Shown here: positions 55,968-64,000 of the stretch, in pieces | Numbering within the stretch: position 1 is the stretch's first letter | Layout of the letters: each line of letters begins with the position of its first letter | Source: Owenia fusiformis | Taxonomy: Eukaryota; Annelida; Polychaeta; Sabellida; Oweniidae | Direction: 5' to 3' | Length of the DNA stretch: 64,000 bases | NCBI GenBank assembly: GCA_903813345.2 | Contig: CAIIXF020000009.1 | Coordinates: 16,209,759 to 16,273,758 of the forward strand | Notes under the pieces: model-generated | Told to the model about the DNA's origin: nothing | The model's database searches: none | What the model saw: the letters and a program-made list of their open reading frames with translations, nothing else | Translations under genes and position numbers: made by a program

Positions 55968-57866
55968 TCACTGCCATGTTTCAGAAAATCTATAAATTGG
56001 CTTTTGTTCCTTATAGCTAAAGGCTTGTAAGTAAGTAAGAAAAGTGTTCCTATTTTGTGCTTTATTTGGACAATAAAAGAATAAATGTTTTGGAGTTTCA
56101 GGCACACCACAAGCGCAGTTTGGTGTTTCAATATAAGTAAAATTATGGCCATATAGCTGAGCTTTAGTGAGCAAGTCAACTCTGAATCTATTGAGAATTA
56201 TTTCTTGATTTCTTTTTAACTTTAATTTAGTAGTTGGTAAAAAGGAGGGCTTAGGGATTTTATTTTTTTGTAAGTTATTGAAGCTGGTAATTGTTGTGCT
56301 TTCTCGAATATACTTTGGTAGCTTATTCCAGTGGGAGATAGCATTGAGGACAGAAGAGTTTCTAAATTTGGTTGAGCTTTTGGCAGGTATTTTGAAATCA
56401 GGATTTGATCTGAGTTCTCGGGGATTTTGAATCCTCAGAGGTTCAAAGATATCTTTCACATAGCTTGGAGTGAGATTATTTTTAACTCTAAACATGAATT
56501 TATTTATTTGCATTGACCGCCTTGTTTCTAGATCAGGCCATGTGAGTGTATTCTTTACCTTAATTGAACTACTACCATGTAAACATCCACTGCATATAAG
56601 AGCAGCTTGATAGAATAATTTATTTAATATGTTAAGGACACTTTGAGTAGAGGAATCGTAGAGTATTGCGCCATATTCAAAGTGTGGTCGAATGAAAGAC
56701 ATGAAAATAGTTTCGAGGACATTGGAATTTAGTTTCTTTTGCAGTGATCTGAGAGGATTCAGGAGCTTGTTTACTTTGTTTCTTATGGCAATTATATGTT
56801 GTTTGTTAGACATGTGCTCATCAAAGGTATAGCCTAAATGTTTATGCGATGTTTCCCTTTTTATTAAAGCATTATTCATAAAGGAATTGTTCACTTGGCC
56901 AAGTTTAATTCTGGAATTATGAAAAATTATTTCGACACTTTTTTCAGGTTTAAAGTTGAGTTTCCATTTAATAGACCATGATTCAATTCTTTCTATTGCT
57001 TGGGTTACTTTGTTATCAATTTCTGAAGGATTTTTAGTACTAAACGGGAAGTATATAGACGTATCATCTGCATATATAAAGCAATCAGTATTCATATTAT
57101 CGGGTAGGTCGTTTATATATAGTAAGAAGAGAAGGGGACCTAGTATTGATCCTTGTGGCACTCCACTTTTGATAGCATGTGTTTGTGATAAAGATGATGA
57201 GGATCCTGAAATGTTCACTCTGACTCTTCTTTCGTAAAGATAGGATTTAAGGAGATTTAGAACTTGTCCCTGCAGACCATATGATTTTGATTTAAGTAGT
57301 AGAAGATTGTGAGGTACGCAGTCAAAGGCGGAGGCAATATCAAGAAAAAGAGCTTTAACTCCCTTACCTTGATCAAGATTTGATTGGATAAGATGTTCAA
57401 TGGCAACAAGTTGGGATTGGGTACTGTGACCCGGCAAAAATCCAGATTGAAATTTGAATAACAGGTCATTTGAAATGAGATGTTGTTTTATTCTGTTTGC
57501 AATTATTCTTTCAAAAAGTTTTGATATACAGTCCAAAAGAGTTATAGGTCTATAATTTGACAGGTCTGACTTGTTATTTTTCTTGTGGATTGGGCAAATG
57601 CTACCAATCTTCCAAGATTTTGGAAATACGCTTTGCTGTAATAACATGTTAAATAATTTAGTCAAAGGATAAGAGATTGAAGGAGCGGATAAATGGAGCA
57701 TTTTATTAGTAATGAGATCAGGGCCACAAGCCTTGGATGTGTCTAAACCTAGGATCAATTTCATAACTTCGGATACATCTGTTCTAATCGAAACAAGAAG
57801 GGAATTTGTTCGCATTGGAAAGGTGGGTTTGTAATCATCGGGGATATTGTTGTCATATTTATTCAC
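55968..57866 (-). pseudogene. LINE reverse transcriptase (CR1/Jockey group)
   Basis: The frame of 632 codons has the full RT order: KACGPDLITNKML, DLSNYRPITLLDCISKLFER, FQSGFLPGHSTQSQL, ALFLDIASAFDCVPHN (motif A), SGVPQGSILGPLLFLLYIND (motif B), FIYADDTSIYF (motif C, Y-A-D-D), WSIKWKLNFKPEKS and HLGYTFDEHM. After the thumb comes a C-terminal Cys/His unit, CACGVPETPKHLFFYC. It copies element RNA at a nicked target site. The catalytic Asp residues are intact and no stop interrupts the domain, so it is young. The frame continues upstream of the first Met through YDTNGK...NGFLNFF, but a 1-base shift near 57960 breaks its join to the endonuclease. The full ORF2 is therefore not translatable here. 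Confidence 0.85.
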
Positions 57867-57957
57867 AAAAAAATTAAGAAAGCCATTTGCCTTGTCAGTG
57901 TTTGTATTTAAGGTTTTTCCATTTGTATCATAAAGAGCTGGAATACTACTTGAAGTG

Positions 57958-58680
57958 TTATTTCTCCCTATTAATTTTTGTTACCAATTTCCAAAAGTTT
58001 TTATCATTCTTATTTAAGGATTCAACTTTTTGTATGGCATTTTTTTCATGTTGAATTTTAGCTGAGGATATAAGATTTGAAACTTTAAGGGCCTGGTTTC
58101 TGTAGAGTTCAAAATTTAAAGGACATGGGTTTTTTTCATTACGTTTATATAACTGTCGTTTTTTATTCATTTCAACCTTTAAATGCTCATTATACCATGG
58201 TTGATCATTTGATTTTATTGTTTTAGTGTGATTTGGGATTTTCTCATGATATATACATTTGAGTTTCTCTATGAAATCAGAAGTGCATTTATCCAAATCA
58301 TTTGAACTTGTCAAGATACTATCCCAGTCAGTTTGTCTAATTTCATTATTTAAATTTGCTATATTTGTTTTGTCATATTGATACAGAGTTCTTTTAAATG
58401 GAGGATTCTTTGTAAAGTTGAGATTTAAAGTTGTAAAAAGGGTACCATGATCAGATCTTCCAATAGGAGCATCGATTGACCAAGAATCAATAGAGTTTGG
58501 TGAATTTGTAAAGATATGATCGATGCAAGTTTTTGAAGTGCTAGTTATCCGTGTTGGTTTGTCAACTATTTGTATAAAATTATGTGCATCAAGACAGTCT
58601 AAAAGTAATTCACCAGCGAGATTTTCATCATTCTGAAACCAAGCTGGATTTTTTGCATTGATGGGGATGAACATGATGGC
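57958..58680 (-). pseudogene. LINE endonuclease C-terminal part and EN-RT linker
   Basis: The frame starts within the apurinic-like endonuclease domain: INAKNPAWFQNDENLAGELL, then CLDAHNFIQIVDKPTRITST and CIDHIFTN, then DAPIGRSDHGTLFTTLNL. The G-x-S-D-H signature holds the catalytic His-Asp pair. It is followed by the linker ending QPWYNEHLKVEMNKKRQLYK and NDKNFWKLVTKINREK. The N-terminal half of the nuclease (including the usual G-D-F-N lead) is lost. It joins the RT frame after a one-base shift at about 57960. Confidence 0.8.
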
Positions 58681-58860
58681 TTCTAGTAGAATGACGTTTT
58701 GAACATGATGGCTTCTAGTAGAATTGGCTGATAGTTTTGACAAAAAAATGAATCAGGAAATGGTGTGGCTTTAATATTGGTTTGTATCTGTTCAACAAAA
58801 GTGGAGAATATAGCTGTATGTACGAACATTTTTATGGAATGGGTGCAAATCCACTTTAAA

Positions 58861-60152
58861 CCAGAAAAACAGCAACTCCACGGAGTAGCAAATCCCACCG
58901 AACAAAACATGTTTTGATAAATAGCTGCCATATAAAATTTGAGCCAAATCCATCCACTGGTATTTGAATTATCAAAAATTATGTATTTATAAAACATGGT
59001 TGCCATTTTGAAATTCAGCTGTCATCTTTCGATTTCTTCTTTAGCAGAGTTCCTATGTCCCAAGGCATCAGCATATACAATTTAATCCAAATCCGTCGAC
59101 TGGCACTTGAGTTATCAAGGATTACATGTTAATGAAAACTGGCGGAGATTTCAATAAATAGCAGCCACCTTGAAAATTTCTTCTCAAGCAGAGCTCTTTT
59201 ATCTCTAGGCATCAGTATATAAAATTTGAAGTAAATGGTATTTGAGTAATCAAAATTTTTTAAGCCATTTTGAAATTCAGCTGACGCCTTTGTAATTTCT
59301 TATGAAGCAGATCTCCCTTAACATCAGCATATAAAATTGGAACCAAATCCATCCACTGGTATTTGAGTTATCAATGATTACATTTTTTACGAAAAATGGT
59401 TGCCATTTTGAAATTCAGTGGCCATCTTGAAAATGTCTTCTTGAGAAGAACTTCTCTGTCTCTAGGTATCAGCATATAGAATTTGAACCAAATCCGTCAA
59501 CGGGTATTTGAGTTATCAAAGGTTACATTCTTTTATAAAAATTGGCGGCCATTTTGAAATTTAGCTGCCATCTTGAAAATCCCTTCTGGAGCAGAGTGCC
59601 TTATGTCCCAAGACATCAGCTTGTAAAATTTGCACCAAAACCATTCAATGGTATTTGAGTTATCAAAGATATGGTGGCCATCTTGAAAATGTCTTCTTGA
59701 GCAAGGCTCCTTTGTACCCTTGCAACCAGCATATAAAATTTGAACCAAATCCATCCACTAGTATTTGAGTTATCAAAGATTATATTTTTTCTGAAAAATG
59801 GCCGCCATTTTAAATTAAGCGGCCATATCGAAAATCCTTTCTCGAGCAGAGGTCCTACACCCATAAGGCATAAGCCTATAAAATTTGAATGAAATCCATT
59901 AACCGATATTTGATTTGGGTTATCAAAGAAAACGATAGGCCACCATTTTGAAATATGTTGGCCATCTTGAAAATGTCTTCTTGAGCAAGGTTCCTCTGTT
60001 TCCAGGCAACAGCATATAAAATTCGAACCAAATCCATCCACTAGTATTTGAGTTATCAAAGATTATATTTTTTCGGAAAAATGGCCACCATTTTAATTAA
60101 GCTGCCATATTGGCGTTCCTTATATCCCTCCGAAATTCATTCGATGGGATAA
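58861..60152 (+). mobile_element. Tandem-core element F1 (P15), no microsatellite
   Basis: The 5' end has ACTCC-AC-GGAGT, then AGCA and AATCCCACCGAAC. About seven ~160-bp core units follow with ATTTGAGTTATCAAAGATTA and GAGCA(G/A)(A/G)(G/C)CTCCTTTGT. The 3' end is CTTATATCCCTCCGAAATTC ATTCGATGGGATAA. Unlike other copies it has no (ACGG)n tract, and its 5' ACCGAAC does not match its 3' TTCGATGGG at one site. Confidence 0.78.
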
Positions 60153-60364
60153 TTATGATTGTAGGAAGAAACAAGAATCATTTTAGTAAATTTTTCGTAA
60201 ATTTTTGGGGTCCCTTTTGAATAATATGCGTAAAATACACAAAAAGTAGCTAGCGCGAGCCCTGCTGTACTACACTACCTCAGTAAAAGTTGATGATAAG
60301 TTAGCTATAATATTCAGTTTCAGTCCTAATATGTTCATGTATATTTTATAGGAAACTTACTAAC

Positions 60365-60467
60365 CTGTTTAGAGTCTTTATGTTTAGACCCAGATGTTGG
60401 CATCTCTTTAGAGTGACCATCAGGAATATAGATGAGGATACAGGGACTAGCTCTACCACTGTGACGA
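60365..60467 (-). CDS. EPRS1: EPRS1 exon: C-terminal end of the GluRS domain
   Basis: After one base completing a split codon, 34 codons read [34 protein letters not shown]. The core [11 protein letters not shown][10 protein letters not shown] matches the end of the GluRS anticodon-binding region of animal EPRS, just before the first WHEP repeat. The acceptor is gtattacag (60468-60476) and the donor is CAG/gttagt (60364-60359). Its phase-0 end fits the 47920 exon directly, giving ...KDSKQ-NAKGKK.... A small exon hidden in the 12.4-kb intron between them cannot be excluded. No GluRS catalytic exon was found between 60468 and 64000, so these must lie further right. Confidence 0.9.
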
Positions 60468-61590
60468 CTGTAATACAAATAACATAACACAACAATCATA
60501 GAATTCATTTACTGTATTCTCTGTAATTAGCACATGGAGCATTTAGAAAATTGAAAATACATCCTTCAGACCATTCTAATAAGTGCCCATATACTATAAG
60601 AAATCAAAAATCCCCAAGAATTTCATGTATGGCAATTTTTTTGCCAAGAATGCCCATGCAAAATCAAAAAGAAGTAACAACATATTTTTACAATAATGAT
60701 ATGTATTGTTATTGGAAAGATTATGGTTAAGATCGCTAAAATAAAGCAAAGATCTTGCAAGATGATATTGACAATGATTGAGGAAATCACCAGCAGAGCC
60801 CCTTGAATTTAATCATTCATTCATTATGGACTATTTTGACATACTATTAATTTAGTAGGTTGTAGGAAGCACCCAATGATAGATATTTATCTAAAGAATG
60901 CATTGAAGTACAAAATGCGTCAAGTTTTTCTGTTTTGTGTAAGTACTCTTTTATCGCCATTTAGATCCATCAGAATTCCAAACTTTTTTCTCATATATTC
61001 ACTATTCCTCACTCATTTTTTAATATATCTTGAACTTTGTTGAGCAGGGTAGTTATTTATTAGGAGGTGGGTGGTAAATCAATGTGATGGTAGTATTTGT
61101 TTTTTCGAGTTGTAATTGTTGGCTCATTTAATTAACTCCAGAGTGAAAATCTGAACATCTTCAGTAAGGACAATTATTTGGTCAATAATTTGATCTTTTC
61201 TGAGCTATCAGAGGGACGTTTCTATGGCACAGCCAGGATTTGATGACCAGGGGTTCTTTTTTATGTTATTCACAAATCCCCTTTCTTTTGGTTCTTATAT
61301 AAAAGGATTTTTCTGTTTGTACAAAAAATTTACATTCCCTCCAAAGTTTGTCAACCCTAACTCCCAATTGGATAACAAAATAAAGCCTTCTGAATGATAG
61401 ATCAAAGAATAGACGATTTCAGATTTTGAATTTAAACTTTATTTAACAAAAAATGTATATCTTTCTTTGCATTCAAGGAACTTTTAGGTCTCAAAAGTCA
61501 ATTTTTTCAAGAAACGTCTCCCCTTGTAACCAAAGGTTGCTAAAAATGATTTTTGAAAGTGAATTTGAAGCCTCATGAGTCGACATTTTT
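60468..61590. other. EPRS1 intron, no GluRS exon found
   Basis: I looked for the GluRS segment that precedes RHSGRASPC and found nothing with suitable splice sites. Positions 61325-61372 carry the dispersed repeat also seen at 1111-1180. Confidence 0.45.
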
Positions 61591-61592
61591 CA

Positions 61593-62105
61593 ACCAGAAC
61601 AATGGCAACGCAAAAGCTTAGCGAATCCCATCGAACAGCCATGGATGGCATTTTTACAAACAAAGCATATAGCAAAAATGGCAGCCATTTTTCAAAATGG
61701 CCACCTTCTACCATAAGTGTCATTAGACAGTGTGCCATGCTTATAGTATTCACATACCAAATATGAACAAAATCGCTCTACTCCTTTTTGAGTTATAGTA
61801 AAAAAATATGTTAAAATGGCGGCCATTTTATAAAATGGCCATCTTCTACCAAAAGTGTCATCAGACATTGTGCCATGCTAATAGTATTCACATACCAAAT
61901 ATGAACAAAATTGCTCCACTACTTTTTGAGTAACAGCAAAAATCATAAAATAACGAGTAAAGGCCACCACTTTTCAAGATGGCTGCCATGTGCTTCTTTA
62001 ATATCTACATTTCTAACTTCATTAATGTCCTACATAATTTTTTTTACATTTAAAACATATTGCTATTACAGTTTTACATATTGCACCTATATTACTGTAA
62101 AAGTC
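61593..62105 (+). mobile_element. Tandem-core element F1 (P16), 3'-truncated
   Basis: The 5' end reads CCAGAACAATGGCAACGCAA then AAGCTTAGCGAATCCCATCG AAC. Two to three core units follow, ending in the inner 3' region ACATATTGCTATTACAGTTT, without microsatellite or terminal hairpin. Confidence 0.72.
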
Positions 62106-62184
62106 AAGTTACATCTGCACCTTTGTCATAAGTATTTTCATTGCAGATGATATAAACAAAAGTTCAAATGTAAACATAGTCCAA

Positions 62185-63100
62185 TGGGTCCTCAAGCCAA
62201 CATGTGGTGAGATCGTCTAATTTTGGGAAGATCTTGGAGCATGATTTTTAATAAGAACTAAACACACCCCATGTGATGGCTAAATAAATTATACTTTTGC
62301 AGGAATTTTGTTGGAAGCAAGTTCGGATCAGATACGAAATTATTGAAAACAGCGCAGACATCCTATACTCAGAGAGATCGATTTTCTATTCGAACTTTTT
62401 ACAACGTTTACACGAATTAGGCTTTTTAAAATATCCAAGACAGTCTTATTACTAAAAACATATTTTATTTCAAATTCACATCTTGATTATGTTTTGTTTT
62501 GAAAAAAATATTAAAATTTCTTGGGAAATTTCAGGAGCTGGTAAGTCCCCCAGAGCAGATTAATTACATGAGATAATCAAAATGTTTTAAATGGTTTATG
62601 AAAACTACGTATAGTTCATTTATAAATAATAAGCGACTGCTCGAATATAAAATGTATTTTTTTAAGTCTTACTCAATTCAGGCCTACCATATGAATTTTT
62701 AGACTAACCTGCTCCAGGGATTTCCCCAAAAAACATAACGGAGAAGCACCAATTTAAAAGATTGTATGTTTTCATTAGTTTTAAGTCTATTCAAGGTAAT
62801 TCTTAAGAAGTTTCGTTTAAATTTTGTATAAAGTTTTATAGAAAAGGTATCTTTTAAGGTATAGCCGGGACGTCTGCGTTGTTTTCAATACCTTCCTATT
62901 GGACCACAACTGGCTTAAAACAAAATTCCTACAAATGAATGATTGATTTAGCCATTGCTTGAGGTGGGTAATTTTGTCAGAAAAAAGCAGCTTTTAAATT
63001 GAAAATAAATCATTGATATATTTCTTTGTAGAATATCATGTTCTGGTTTTCCCAAACTAGACGATCCCACCCTGTGACTAAAGTCTGAAGGTTGCCAAGC
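62185..63100. mobile_element. Large foldback with ~220-bp diverged inverted arms
   Basis: GATCGTCTAATTTTGGGAA, ATGGCTAAAT, AGGAATTTTGTT and TATTGAAAACAGCGCAGAC on the left (62205-62380) recur in inverted order on the right (62865-63075; GTCTGCGTTGTTTTCAATA ... TTCCCAAACTAGACGATC). The arms are about 75-80% alike by eye. No gene between them. Confidence 0.7.
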
Positions 63101-63344
63101 TTTTGGAGAGCAGTGTTGAGTACTATACGTAACTTTTTGTTTTCTCTAGTATTCACCTAAACAAATATGAATGTATTTACTGGTCTAATAAACTTTTCAA
63201 ATTGTACGGTCCATTAATGGTTTTTTGGATATTGATGTGGACCTTTCCAAAAAAAAATTTTTTGGGGAAATCCTGATAGGGGATTCGTTCGAACCCACCG
63301 AACCCCCAGTTCCTATGGCTATGCATTTAGTTTAACAGCTTCTC

Positions 63345-63640
63345 CCTTATTCCTATTTTATCAAAATGTATGGATGTGGGCATATCTATCAACCAGTAGA
63401 ACTGGCAAATTGTTAAAATTCTTGAATCTATACAAGGGATCCCATTTATGAGATTTTTCAAATTTGAAGTGGAATTACAACCAATACACACCTAATGGGG
63501 TTGTTTAAGGATATTAGCCCTGCCCTGCATTGTTTGCTGAATCATACCATGAAGGTTTTGTTTCCAAACTCCAAACCTTTGCATGACCGCGCAGCGGGAA
63601 TGCAAAGTTTAGGAAACAACGCCTGAGTGGAATGAAGCAG
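63345..63640. repeat. Dispersed repeat and small hairpin
   Basis: 63345-63460 is the inverted counterpart of 45260-45345. At 63550-63628, TTTGTTTCCAAACTCCAAAC...TTTGCAT and ATGCAAAGTTTAGGAAACAA form a hairpin around CGCGCAGCGGG. Confidence 0.55.
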
Positions 63641-63824
63641 CTACAATGCATTGAGTCTTGGGCTTAAATTCTTTTAACACATTGCAATTTTTTCTTCAAA
63701 ATCATCCAAAAGGAACGAAATCACTAAAAGAACACATGTTCAATGAAATTTTTTGCAAGGGTCAAGTTGGCAAGTCATCAAATCCAATGTGAAAAGTCCA
63801 TTCATCAACATGACATTTGTTTAA

Positions 63825-64000
63825 AGTAACACATTTACGATGTATCTAAAATCTAAAACCTCAACAAGTAATAGATATGACTATATGTTGTATAAAAAGA
63901 GATTTAAAAAAGAAATTGTGTCTGAGAGATAAATAAAAAAGAAAAAAACCTTGGTCTCGACCGGGAATCGAACCACCGACAGCTGGATTCATCAAAAGCT
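63825..64000 (-). mobile_element. Second copy of the TTAA/tRNA-Arg-like MITE, cut by window end
   Basis: Preceded by TTAA (63821-63824), it begins AGTAACACATTTACGATG and follows the copy at 23976 closely, including the tRNA-like block (B box TCGACCGGGAATCGAACC on the plus strand). It runs off the window. Confidence 0.85.

Larger units (their letters stand above)
55612..58735 (-). mobile_element. CR1/Jockey-group LINE, 5'-truncated, with poly(A)-like 3' end
   Basis: A T-rich run at 55612-55640 is the 3' poly(A)-like tail on the reverse strand. A 3' UTR (55641-55967), the RT frame (55968-57866) and the endonuclease part (57958-58680) follow. The 5' edge lies inside the endonuclease. A 23-bp duplication (GAACATGATGGCTTCTAGTA GAA) lies at about 58670-58725 near that edge. 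No target duplication was recognised. It lies in the 12.4-kb EPRS1 intron in the same orientation as EPRS1. Confidence 0.8.

Noticed and set aside
60468-64000. GluRS catalytic exons of EPRS1
   Set aside because: Searched on the minus strand for HIGH/KMSKS-region and anticodon-domain segments; none seen, so they must lie beyond the window.

Overview
The window is AT-rich, intron-rich animal DNA packed with nested transposable elements. It is probably from a mollusc, most likely a bivalve. The (ACGG)n-bearing tandem-core repeats resemble the bivalve 'pearl/CvA' elements, which are now usually grouped with Helentron-associated elements, and the other element types seen (Penelope-like, Crypton-like, DIRS/YR-like, CR1/Jockey LINE) fit a lophotrochozoan. 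Species cannot be read from the sequence.

One host gene spans almost the whole window on the minus strand: bifunctional glutamyl-prolyl-tRNA synthetase (EPRS1). Eight exons can be placed. In coding order they are 60467-60365 (end of the GluRS part), 47920-47360 (two and a half WHEP repeats), 15054-14827 and 10650-10451 (the rest of WHEP 3, WHEP 4 and a Lys-rich linker), then 8399-8138, 7949-7797, 1802-1701 and 1524-1369 (ProRS catalytic core). Splice phases agree at every junction. The GluRS catalytic exons lie beyond 64000 and the ProRS C-terminus lies before position 1. The introns are 176, 5994, 188, 2051, 4176, 32305 and 12444 bp, and mobile DNA fills the large ones.

Region by region. 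1-8 kb: repeats with (ACGG)n tails, foldbacks, a Penelope GIY-YIG relic, and a purine-rich minisatellite inside a terminal-inverted-repeat (TIR) element. 8-16.7 kb: tandem-core elements between EPRS1 exons. 16.7-20.2 kb: a LINE reverse-transcriptase tail split by an insertion that holds a piggyBac-like MITE. 20.3-25 kb: two copies of another tandem-core family, a hAT-like MITE, and two nested TTAA-flanked MITEs that each carry a tRNA relic. 27.6-30.4 kb: a TIR element with a 5-bp target duplication. 30.45-35.13 kb: a 4.67-kb element with ~525-bp TIRs and a 5-bp target duplication, enclosing a C2H2 zinc-finger gene and two further MITEs. 35.9-42.4 kb: a tandem-repeat block, an intron-bearing Gag-like gene with a pol-like fragment, and a facing Gag pseudogene. 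42.7-46 kb: Penelope RT debris. 48.2-51.4 kb: a Crypton-like recombinase relic and nested tandem-core elements. 51.6-54.5 kb: a tandem-core element interrupted by a 1.77-kb element whose 454-bp terminal direct repeats look identical. 55.6-58.7 kb: a 5'-truncated LINE. 58.9-64 kb: more tandem-core elements, a large inverted repeat, and a second copy of the TTAA/tRNA element.

The most notable pattern is that at least five tandem-core families with different sequences share one end design. They have a small 5' hairpin, a short spacer, a strand complementary to the 3' terminus, a tandem core, a short-motif microsatellite, and a 3' hairpin with a 3-4 nt loop, ending in GATAA/ACATAA or GAGCC. Several stems change compensatorily between copies.
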